Shown here in pieces: positions 1 to 6,826 of a stretch of 8,217 nucleotides of DNA; within the stretch, counting starts at the first letter, position 1, and every line of letters starts with the position of its first letter. The notes under the pieces were generated by a model, which searched no databases, was not told where the DNA came from, and saw only the letters and a program-made list of their open reading frames with translations. The stretch is from Megasphaera sp. UBA5897 (GTDB lineage: Bacteria; Bacillota; Negativicutes; Veillonellales; Megasphaeraceae): positions 1-8,217 of the forward strand of contig DJEN01000099.1 in NCBI GenBank assembly GCA_002431345.1. The letters run 5' to 3'. A program made the translations under genes and the position numbers.

Positions 1-1526
1 AATTCATCGACGGTGAGTTGATGCATTCTTTCGCCATACTTTTGCCCTGCAGTGTACGTGTAAGAGCCAAAAGCATCAGTACCAGAGCCTTGCGCGATAA
101 GCGTATAGCCAGCTGGCAGGGCTTCCCATGTCCCACCAAACAGCGTGGCAGGGTCAGTAGGGTCGTCACTAAAGTAGTAGCTGCCTACTGGATGGGCGTC
201 GAGCTTGGCCGTTGTGATTGCATCATTTACTGCTTTTGCAATAAGTGATTTTATATCTGCAACATCAATATCCTGCCCCTTATCGTCTTTACTAGCTTTT
301 GTTGCATGTTCCACATTATTTACTACGGCCGTTGTTTGAGTCCCATCTTTGTGAATAAAAGTTACTGTATCATTTAAATATGTTGTTCCGACAACAGTTT
401 TAGATACTTCTGAGTTTTTAGCGTAATCTGATAAATCAACAACACCTGACTGGTCATCCCAGCCGCTCCCATTCCACACAACATTATCTCCTGCTTTGAT
501 TGGGGTGCCGTTTGAATCAGTTCCTCCGGCAGTTTTAATATTATACATGTCGCCAACAGTATTTTTTGTTGTCAGCTCATCAAAACGATTTACTGTCCCT
601 TTGTACTTAACTGTACTTGTTAACGCGGCCAAGTCAGATTCTACTTGTTTTTGTATTTTTTGTGCTTCTGCTAAAGCTTGTTTTGTATTTGTTTCTGATG
701 TAGATGCGTGAGTTTCTGACAATTTAGCGTTAGATGCCGACGTGTTTGCTGCCGTTGCTGATGTGCTCGCAACATTGGCACTGGCTTTTGCGTTTGCTTC
801 CGATTTCGAAGCACTGGAAGCAGATGTCGCTGCTGCTGTTTTACTATCGTTAGCAGCGTTTTTGTATTGCAATGCATTGCTTTCGGAATTAGCAGCATTG
901 GTTTCAAATCGTTTTGCTTGGGATGCATATGTTTTAGATGTTAATGCCCACGATTTTGAGCTTAAAGTTTTACCCGTTTCAGATTCTGCATCAGATTCAT
1001 CATCCGGCGAATCCGATGCCATTGCCCATTTTTGCGACAAGTTCATATAGTTAATACACTCAACAATGGGCTGCAGTGTCGTCTTGATTTTACCGCCGCT
1101 TTTCATTGTAAATATTAAATTTCCTGAATCATCTGTTTCTGCGCTTTCAATAGTGTCGCTTACTATTGATTTAATCCATTCCTGTTCTGTCCCTTCAAAG
1201 CCGTTTTGTTTCGCTATTTCATACGCACTCAGTCCGTCTACTGATTCGGACACAAAGACAAACTGTTTACCGTCCCACCGATATGTCTTGCCTGTCGATT
1301 TAACGATATATAATTTATCACTGTCGCCGCTTGTCGGCAGTGTGTCTACATACACGCAGGCACCGCTTATCATGTCAAACAATGCTTGAAAATTATTGAC
1401 AATATAGTCTAAAATACCGTCATTCGTTTTATTCGCAAAGGCTGTCTTTTTACCGTATACCCCTTCGCTTATGATATTATCGTTCTCATCACGGATTTCT
1501 CCGCGTTGAAATGCTTGCCGTTTCAT
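1..1526 (-). CDS. Phage tail fibre / collar-domain protein (partial, C-terminus beyond window)
   Basis: The frame opens at ATG 1524-1526 and stays open to the left edge, giving at least 508 residues; the 3' end is missing. The start is supported by AAAGGGG five bases upstream and by lying 12 nt after the previous stop. Residues about 94-115 (GLSAYEIAKQNGFEGTEQEW) form a motif common in phage tail fibres. Residues about 185-295 are Ala/Ser-rich with seven-residue periodicity, probably a trimeric coiled-coil shaft (tail-fibre-repeat style). Residues about 307-360 (YKGTV, VGDMYNI, then a WNGSGWDDQ stretch) resemble a small beta domain seen in many fibres. From about residue 447, VGSYYFSDDPTDPATLFGG, WEALPAGYTLIAQG and GERMHQLTVDE match the collar/T4 gp10 C-terminal-like domain (known family pattern WxxLPxGxxL...GE..H.LT..E). 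The inferred role is receptor contact at the tail end. It may need a chaperone gene that would lie beyond the edge. Family type is confident; receptor and trimeric state are inferred. Confidence 0.88.
   Translation of the reverse strand, partial: MKRQAFQRGEIRDENDNIISEGVYGKKTAFANKTNDGILDYIVNNFQALFDMISGACVYVDTLPTSGDSDKLYIVKSTGKTYRWDGKQFVFVSESVDGLSAYEIAKQNGFEGTEQEWIKSIVSDTIESAETDDSGNLIFTMKSGGKIKTTLQPIVECINYMNLSQKWAMASDSPDDESDAESETGKTLSSKSWALTSKTYASQAKRFETNAANSESNALQYKNAANDSKTAAATSASSASKSEANAKASANVASTSATAANTSASNAKLSETHASTSETNTKQALAEAQKIQKQVESDLAALTSTVKYKGTVNRFDELTTKNTVGDMYNIKTAGGTDSNGTPIKAGDNVVWNGSGWDDQSGVVDLSDYAKNSEVSKTVVGTTYLNDTVTFIHKDGTQTTAVVNNVEHATKASKDDKGQDIDVADIKSLIAKAVNDAITTAKLDAHPVGSYYFSDDPTDPATLFGGTWEALPAGYTLIAQGSGTDAFGSYTYTAGQKYGERMHQLTVDE
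642..809 (-). repeat. Heptad-repeat (Ala/Ser-rich) shaft region of the tail fibre
   Basis: Fibre residues about 240-295 read as eight consecutive seven-residue units, such as SKSEANA, KASANVA, STSATAA, NTSASNA, KLSETHA, STSETNT, KQALAEA and QKIQKQV. Ala recurs at position 7 in most units and Ser at position 3 in the first six. The DNA units (21 nt) are not identical, so this is a degenerate protein repeat and not a recent tandem duplication. This pattern suits a parallel coiled-coil shaft. The oligomeric state is inferred. Confidence 0.7.
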
Positions 1527-1531
1527 ATGTA

Positions 1532-1538
1532 CCCCTTT
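1532..1538 (-). promoter_or_regulatory. Ribosome binding site of the tail fibre gene
   Basis: AAAGGGG lies five bases before the ATG at 1524-1526, immediately after the TAG (1539-1541) of the preceding small gene. It fixes the fibre start, and its position against the upstream stop suggests coupled translation. Confidence 0.75.
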
Positions 1539-1736
1539 CTAACTTAATGCGTTAATATAACCAGTATCTGCTAGCTGTACTTGTTCGACTTCTGTTACTT
1601 CCCGCCACGAATTTTCAAAGAGTTCTTTTGGTACATCACTTTCGCCGTTTTCAGATTTTACGTGGTACATTTTTGTTGCTTCGTCGTAGTATGCTTCTAC
1701 TGTTGGCGGTTTTTGTATATATGTTTTATATTCCAT
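1539..1736 (-). CDS. Small phage protein of unknown function between tip protein and fibre
   Basis: This 65-residue protein starts at ATG 1734-1736, three bases after the tip-protein stop, with AAAGGA six to seven bases upstream lying inside the last codons of that gene. It ends in TAG at 1539-1541. It has no membrane segment, signal peptide or cysteine and is acidic. The N-terminal KPPTVEAYY followed by NGESDVPKELFENSW is loosely similar to a widespread small phage protein type with a KPVVIEA start and a G-E-x-x-P-x-x-x-x-F-E-x-x-Y end. I regard that as a weak lead only. Its position between the J-like tip and the fibre suggests an accessory tail or fibre-assembly part, but this is inference from location. 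The gene is convincing because of its site, binding site and spacing; the function is not known. Confidence 0.75.
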   Translation of the reverse strand: MEYKTYIQKPPTVEAYYDEATKMYHVKSENGESDVPKELFENSWREVTEVEQVQLADTGYINALS

Positions 1737-1739
1737 AAT

Positions 1740-4700
1740 TTATCCTTTCACAATAGTATACGGGCAAGAGTTAGGGTCTATAGCGATAAATCCGGCTGTA
1801 CCGTGAGCTATAACAGAATCACTTGCATTGTCTAACGAATAGGATTGTAAAGTACAAGTTCCTTGGTTCTCTTCATGATAAGGGGCTTTATCATCTGGTA
1901 ATTCCTTGTCCAAAGTAACGTTATCGTTCCAGCCCCCGTTAAATGCTCGATATTTCATATTAACCGTAACCAGGGTGTTCCCGCTCAATGAAATATGTTT
2001 GGAAATATTAAATGTACTAAATCCTTGCCCATCGTTCCTATGTTCTAAACTATAGTCTGAATACACTTTTCCATCCACTAAATACTGAATATATAAAACA
2101 GATGGATAATAGTAATAATCATATTCTTCATATTCACTATCATAGTGACTCGATTCGTCACCTTGGAGCTTAGACGAAAGGTTAATTTGCATAGTTGTAG
2201 CAGTAGTGGGAACTTGAATATTATGCGAAAAAACCTTGCTACTTTTATCTCTCTTCATATTCCAATCAGCAATTTTGTTATTTACTACAAAACTGCCTCC
2301 GGAACCTGCTTTTAGTACAGACTGACAACAAACTTTAAACCCTTCTTTTGTAATATTCAACGGCTCAATGTGCTGGAAAATATTGACGTTGGTATAACCA
2401 ACTGCTGATGTCTGCAACTGGTTCGGGAATAAAAATACTGTTGGCACAACATCCCATACGCTGGCAAATTTAACCGTGTCGCCGTCATTGGCAACGCCTG
2501 TGCAGAAACGCCCCAAAGCGGCAAATGTATTATTCAGGGAATCCTTAAACGTCATACCATTTTGCCCAAATTGAATAGAAGAACCATTGGTTCCTGTTAC
2601 TGTCATGCCATCAGAATTAAGTTTTACCGCCCCTGCAACAACGCCTGTTGCCGTGTTGTTCCCCAATGTAATGTCTTGCGCCGCCAACTTATCCGCCGTC
2701 ACAGCCCCCGCTTGAATCATACCTTTTGCAATGACATTATTGTCAAAAACAGTATTCCCTGTGATATGCACTTTTTTGCCGTCAATCAGGATACTCTCAT
2801 CGCTGACGTTAATTTGGTTGATAACATCACCTTTTTTAACACGTAGGTTGATGTCATTATTTAACTGCACGAGAGCCGAATAGTTTTTCGCTCCGTCTGT
2901 TTTATTTAAGTTGCCCACCAGTTGCACGACACTATTTTGGGCTTCAATTCCTTTGTCAATTGCGTCTTGGATTGTTTTATCTATTTTTTCAATACTGATG
3001 CTTTCGTTATCTATCCATTCTTTATCAATTGTCATTTTAATGGTAATCGTACTGACAAGAGATTTTTTACCTTCACCGAAATAGTCCGTATATGCAGCGC
3101 ATACATTGTATATACCTGCTTCGCATTGATAGGTAATAGCGTTATTAGGCGATGTAAAAACAGTAGTGTCGTTAATGTAATATTTTGTACCTGTGCATCC
3201 TGTCGGCACTTCGCCTACTTCAATACCGATCTGTCCCAGCCGTGTCGTGAGAATCGGGGCAATCGGTGTTGCCGGAAGAGGTTTATTGTACGTTAAAACC
3301 GCAGCATCACTATATTTTCCAAGCGCATTTTTAGCGAACAGATACAACGTACCGCTTCGGTCATGCAATGATAACGATGTTTGCAGATTGTTTGTCCTAA
3401 CTAATAACGTATCTGATTCTACGCCTGGCAGATTATCCAGCCGTATTTCATAATACACAATGTCCGTATTGGTTACTTCATTCCACGATGCAACCGGTAC
3501 ATCACCAAAGGCAATGCTGAATCCGTCCGGTACATTTGGAATGGTTGATTTCATAGCAACCAATATATCTGTTGATGGTGCCGTATCCGGCGATGTCGCT
3601 GCGCCCCATTCATCTTTTGTACATACACAAATACGGTATGTGTCTCCCACAATAGCCTGTGGAATCGTAACTTGATTTTTGCCGCTTCCGGAAAATGTCC
3701 ATTCTCCGGAAAATCCAATTTCGTCGGCAGGAACGCCTTCTTTTATAACGATATTGGCAGCTTGTTGATGATTGGTTTTATACCATACCTGTCCTTCCAG
3801 ATAGCTTTGCATATTGGGTTCATCCCAAGAAACAACAATATCATACCGCGATACGCCATCAGCCATCTGTCTATACCGGTTATAAGTACGCACATTACTG
3901 ACCGGAGGAATATAGTATGGCAAAAGCACGTATTCATATGCCTGCACATCTGCAAGGCTCTGATAGCCTGAACCAAAAATATTAAAGGATACAAATTTTA
4001 GCCATATTTGTTTACCCACATCTTCTTTGCGGAACGGTATTTTTAGCAACGTACTATCTAACCGCGCAAAATTACATCTTGCTGCATGCGATTCTGCCGT
4101 AGTATTATATTGACCACGCATACACCCAGTTAGCTGGTAGTTCCCCCCAGGTAATAAATTAGCTGTCTGATAAGAAAAGCATTCACTATCCAGCCAGCAA
4201 AGCGTATTGCCGCGCTTTGCGTCTTGTTCACTGCCTGATAAAAAAGTTCCATTGGCTGTAACTTCTATGGTATCGGCAGTCACATCTATTGCCTTTGCCA
4301 GTGTTCCGATTCGGGCAGAACTGGTAATAGTTCCGGCATGACGATAGTGTGCATTATCGTCGCTCACGTATACATCGCAACCGCCCCAGTTATCACCAGT
4401 TCCTCTAGCTCCAATCCATACCTCCAAGCCATTGGTCGTTAAATCGGCGGGTGGCTGCAGTATAATTGGCTTGTCCGTATCAGGAGCTTGTTTATTGTAG
4501 TTAATATATGGCCGATCCGTTTCATGAACATCATATTTAGCTGCCGTATACGTTCCTTCCGGTCGTGATACAGCCGTAAATGTAAGCAAGCCGTCCGTCC
4601 CTTCTGTTACGCTGTCAATCATTACGACTTGTTTGTTTAGGCCGCAATTCTCATCAGTCAGCGTAACCAAATCGCCAACTTCTAAACGGCAAAAAGACCA

Positions 4701-5798
4701 GTCTAATTTGAACGTATATTTGTTACGTTCATATTTACCCTTGCGGGCCAACTGCTCAGCCAGTTTTACGGCCCGTTCTTTGGTATATAAGTAATGAGCC
4801 TGCGTTGTGTTGGCCTGTCTTAGACCATAATCAGCAATATCCTGCGTTACCGCATAGCTAACAGATTCTTTTTCATAGCCGTTTTCCCTGTTGATAAATT
4901 CCACCGGGTACTGATTGTATACTTCGCTGCTATCTTTCCGCTGGTATGTGACTAATGCGCCGCCAGATTGCGGAATAAAATCATCAGCCGATAAGTCATA
5001 TAGAATTGTGCGATTCGGTTTCCATCCTGTATAGTCCCTATCATCCAACGGGACAATTTTAAATGTATCATTAGACCAAAACACATAGGCATTAGTAAGC
5101 GTTGCTATTTCATTGATAATTTCTCTAGCACTCTTAGCTGACGTTTCATCCGGTGGCGTGGAAATAAGCATATCTGCAGCCTTACAATATTGTCGGTAAT
5201 TATCCAAGCCAACAATTTCTACGTCTGATAGGCCCACTTTATCCAATACATAGCGTATATAATCTGCCGGGTTTACATCTATGCCATCTCCTGTATCTGT
5301 CAATTTGCCAACAACTTCAAAGTTATAATTCGGCATGGAACCGGAATCACCCAAATCAATAACGCCCGCCATATAAGCAAGGCCGGAATATGACAAGGCT
5401 TTATCTGGATGTTTGCCCAGCGTATAGGCCCAGGGTTTTTGATTCGTTTCCCCAGTAAATAATGTTAGTTGAATTGTGTCATTGGGATATATATATATAT
5501 CTTTGCCAATCCATACCCGTTTTAATCCTTGTATCGGTCCTTCACATAACCCCAAAATAACGGCTACGGTATACGTATACGATATAGTAACGGTCTTGCT
5601 GCTATGCCCGCCCTTGCCGCTTCGCTGCGTTTCTCGGTGTTCATGAGCCGTAAAATCGTCATAATAGATCACATTGCCACTAATTCTCGTCGTCCCCAAA
5701 ATTTCCGGGACGGCTGCACCATATTCTGCAGTCGATACGGTAAAATCGGCTATCTTATTTGCCCGTATCGTAGTCGTATGTCCCCTAAAAAATCCCAT
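1740..5798 (-). CDS. Lambda-J-like tail tip / host specificity protein
   Basis: A 1352-residue protein that is expected to form the tail tip spike and central fibre and to decide host binding. Residues about 1-170 are a J-type N-terminal part (TAEYGAAVPEILGTTRISG, VAVILGLCEGPIQGL). Residues about 210-415 match the putative phage tail protein domain (SAREIINEIATLTNAYV, LEVGDLVTLTDE). Residues about 630-920 hold three fibronectin-III-like beta segments. Residues about 923-1045 resemble the J central-fibre domain (KKVHITGNTVFDNNVIAKG, AGAVTADKLAAQD). The last 250 residues are probably receptor-binding and include a Tyr/Glu-rich stretch at 1219-1231. ATG 5796-5798 overlaps the peptidase stop as TAATG, and AAGGGGGTG precedes it. 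I see no GTA-type TIM-barrel glycosidase signature. Domain limits are by eye. The length is close to lambda J (about 1130 residues) plus extra C-terminal material. Confidence 0.9.
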   Translation of the reverse strand: MGFFRGHTTTIRANKIADFTVSTAEYGAAVPEILGTTRISGNVIYYDDFTAHEHRETQRSGKGGHSSKTVTISYTYTVAVILGLCEGPIQGLKRVWIGKDIYIYPNDTIQLTLFTGETNQKPWAYTLGKHPDKALSYSGLAYMAGVIDLGDSGSMPNYNFEVVGKLTDTGDGIDVNPADYIRYVLDKVGLSDVEIVGLDNYRQYCKAADMLISTPPDETSAKSAREIINEIATLTNAYVFWSNDTFKIVPLDDRDYTGWKPNRTILYDLSADDFIPQSGGALVTYQRKDSSEVYNQYPVEFINRENGYEKESVSYAVTQDIADYGLRQANTTQAHYLYTKERAVKLAEQLARKGKYERNKYTFKLDWSFCRLEVGDLVTLTDENCGLNKQVVMIDSVTEGTDGLLTFTAVSRPEGTYTAAKYDVHETDRPYINYNKQAPDTDKPIILQPPADLTTNGLEVWIGARGTGDNWGGCDVYVSDDNAHYRHAGTITSSARIGTLAKAIDVTADTIEVTANGTFLSGSEQDAKRGNTLCWLDSECFSYQTANLLPGGNYQLTGCMRGQYNTTAESHAARCNFARLDSTLLKIPFRKEDVGKQIWLKFVSFNIFGSGYQSLADVQAYEYVLLPYYIPPVSNVRTYNRYRQMADGVSRYDIVVSWDEPNMQSYLEGQVWYKTNHQQAANIVIKEGVPADEIGFSGEWTFSGSGKNQVTIPQAIVGDTYRICVCTKDEWGAATSPDTAPSTDILVAMKSTIPNVPDGFSIAFGDVPVASWNEVTNTDIVYYEIRLDNLPGVESDTLLVRTNNLQTSLSLHDRSGTLYLFAKNALGKYSDAAVLTYNKPLPATPIAPILTTRLGQIGIEVGEVPTGCTGTKYYINDTTVFTSPNNAITYQCEAGIYNVCAAYTDYFGEGKKSLVSTITIKMTIDKEWIDNESISIEKIDKTIQDAIDKGIEAQNSVVQLVGNLNKTDGAKNYSALVQLNNDINLRVKKGDVINQINVSDESILIDGKKVHITGNTVFDNNVIAKGMIQAGAVTADKLAAQDITLGNNTATGVVAGAVKLNSDGMTVTGTNGSSIQFGQNGMTFKDSLNNTFAALGRFCTGVANDGDTVKFASVWDVVPTVFLFPNQLQTSAVGYTNVNIFQHIEPLNITKEGFKVCCQSVLKAGSGGSFVVNNKIADWNMKRDKSSKVFSHNIQVPTTATTMQINLSSKLQGDESSHYDSEYEEYDYYYYPSVLYIQYLVDGKVYSDYSLEHRNDGQGFSTFNISKHISLSGNTLVTVNMKYRAFNGGWNDNVTLDKELPDDKAPYHEENQGTCTLQSYSLDNASDSVIAHGTAGFIAIDPNSCPYTIVKG
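5487..5500 (-). repeat. (AT)7 dinucleotide tract inside the J-like gene
   Basis: Seven AT units lie in frame at codons about 100-104 of the tip protein (part of KDIYIYPND). Gain or loss of one unit would shift the frame after about 100 residues and destroy the protein. No other dinucleotide run of this length was noticed in the window. Confidence 0.9.
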
Positions 5799-6241
5799 TA
5801 TTTCACCCCCTTAAATCGATATATTCCCCGAAGTCTTGACTTTCCGCGAGAATCTAAGAACATCACATCGTCTAAATCAGACAAAATAACGCCCTGCCTA
5901 ATCACCGCATGGATAAGCATATTGTCCCCAACATAAATACCTGCGTGAGATATGCAGCGTCCAAACTGAAACATCAAAAAATCGCCTTTTTCCAATTGAG
6001 ATACCTGGCGGCAATATTTCTTAATGTAGGAAAGGAACCATTCTTCACTATGATGTAAATGCCATTCATTGGAATAGGGTTGTATTTGTATTGCTCCTTT
6101 GGAAACGAGTCCGGCGTCTTCCAGTGCGCTGATAAGAAGCATGCCGCAGTCCACGCCACTCCCTTTTACGCGGGCTTGATTGACATGTGGCGTACCCAGC
6201 CAGGGCATGACCGCATCAACAATTCTCTCTCCATCTGTCAT
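5798..6241 (-). CDS. NlpC/P60-family tail-associated peptidoglycan peptidase
   Basis: Using ATG 6239-6241 the protein has 147 residues, a usual size for tail-tip NlpC/P60 peptidases of the lambda K or GTA g14 type. The catalytic Cys32 sits in GSGVDCGMLL, the catalytic His99 in ISHAGIYVGD, and His111 in MLIHAV is the likely third polar residue. The segment YSNEWHLHHSEEWFL (56-70) resembles the W-x-LH...E motif of phage cell-wall peptidases. No signal peptide is present, as expected for a virion protein. The expected role is local cleavage of cell-wall peptide stems during DNA entry. A longer reading from ATG at 6283 would add 14 residues but overlap the upstream gene by 46 nt and bypass the strong AAGGAGG site, so I reject it. 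The gene couples upstream through ATGA and downstream through TAATG. There is no sign of a fused gpI or Mov34/JAB domain. Confidence 0.93.
   Translation of the reverse strand: MTDGERIVDAVMPWLGTPHVNQARVKGSGVDCGMLLISALEDAGLVSKGAIQIQPYSNEWHLHHSEEWFLSYIKKYCRQVSQLEKGDFLMFQFGRCISHAGIYVGDNMLIHAVIRQGVILSDLDDVMFLDSRGKSRLRGIYRFKGVK
5804..5812 (-). promoter_or_regulatory. Ribosome binding site of the J-like gene
   Basis: AAGGGGGTG, with flanking T and A, matches the full anti-Shine-Dalgarno complement TAAGGAGGTGA at ten of eleven positions; the single change can still pair as G-U. It lies inside the last codons of the peptidase and supports the ATG at 5796-5798, whose first bases are shared with the peptidase stop (TAATG). 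Confidence 0.8.
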
Positions 6242-6822
6242 ATCAACGCCTCCTTGCGAGGTACAAACGGCGCAATAACACATGTACTATCTGTTTCTTT
6301 ACTGGATATAACCTGACTCGTATCATCGGTAGAATAGGTCCCTTGCGGGTAATATTTCCGAATGGGAAAGTTCATATTCAGCCCTTGTGTCTTTGCCTTA
6401 ACGGTCAGTTGTAATCCTATGCCCCCAGCGCTTTTTACCTCTGCCGTACCACCAAATAAAGAAATGCAACCGACAATAGTTTGTCCTCTAAAGAAACATC
6501 GTCGAAGCTGCAGATTTGCTCTATCCATCGTTCCGTCATGGGCCGCTTGCAAAATAGTCTTACCCTCTATCGTGTCCTTTGTATTCGCATAAATAGTAAC
6601 CGTCATCGTATCTACAACAACATTGCTGTTTAGCTTGATTTGATTTCGCTTAATGAGCAGCGCATTATGCTGATACACATGGCCATCATACACAATATCC
6701 ATATCGGTATCTGCATAATAGTATGTGTTGCCGTTAAACAATCTTAATTCATACAAATCGCAGGAGGTCATATTTTTTGCCGTATTCAGGTATGTTTCCA
6801 AGTCTTTCGTTACAGTCTTCAT
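6238..6822 (-). CDS. DUF2163 / gpL-like baseplate hub protein
   Basis: A 194-residue protein in the position of lambda L and GTA g13. N-terminal LYELRLFNGNTYYYADTDMD and YDGHVYQHNALLIKR are typical of the DUF2163 hub fold. Residues 148-163 (LNMNFPIRKYYPQGTY) match the start of the BR0599/Gp84 C-terminal segment, where family members usually read FPrrxYxPxC. Relatives form the ring that connects the distal tail protein with the tip and often bind an iron-sulfur cluster through C-terminal cysteines. Here Cys occurs only at 21, 109, 119 and 181, with Gly161 near the place where a ligand is expected. TGAGGT six bases upstream of ATG 6820-6822 supports the start, four bases after the previous stop. 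The end is coupled to the peptidase by ATGA. Family assignment is good; the hub role is inferred from family and order. Confidence 0.85.
   Translation of the reverse strand: MKTVTKDLETYLNTAKNMTSCDLYELRLFNGNTYYYADTDMDIVYDGHVYQHNALLIKRNQIKLNSNVVVDTMTVTIYANTKDTIEGKTILQAAHDGTMDRANLQLRRCFFRGQTIVGCISLFGGTAEVKSAGGIGLQLTVKAKTQGLNMNFPIRKYYPQGTYSTDDTSQVISSKETDSTCVIAPFVPRKEALI
6249..6255 (-). promoter_or_regulatory. Ribosome binding site that decides the peptidase start
   Basis: AAGGAGG lies seven bases before ATG 6239-6241. It is the most canonical Shine-Dalgarno site in the window, lies within the last codons of the hub gene, and selects the 147-residue form of the peptidase over the 161-residue form. 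Confidence 0.85.
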
Positions 6823-6826
6823 GTGG

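Noticed and set aside
374..556. Minus-strand open frame of 60 residues overlapping the fibre gene in another frame.
   Set aside because: The fibre frame covers this region with recognisable fibre sequence, and the alternative has no family pattern.
742..1050. Plus-strand open frame of 102 residues, Ala/Leu/Phe-rich, membrane-like in appearance.
   Set aside because: It is the antisense of the Ala/Ser-rich fibre shaft, which avoids stops on the opposite strand. No credible binding site or family pattern is seen.
1095..1350. Idea that the tip region with PTVFLFP and ITKEGFKV (encoded around 2330-2460) is an H-type-lectin-like domain.
   Set aside because: The resemblance is only to a few short strand motifs from memory. 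Without a profile or structure comparison I cannot support it as a feature; the coordinates given here are residue numbers of the tip protein.
1..1526. Possible diversity-generating retroelement target in the fibre or tip protein.
   Set aside because: No reverse transcriptase, template repeat or accessory gene is visible, and the fibre C-terminus, where a variable repeat would lie, is outside the window.
2922..3296. Plus-strand open frame of 124 residues rich in Cys and Phe.
   Set aside because: It lies fully inside the tip-protein gene on the other strand. Its odd Cys/Phe composition is typical of an antisense shadow, and no binding site is present.
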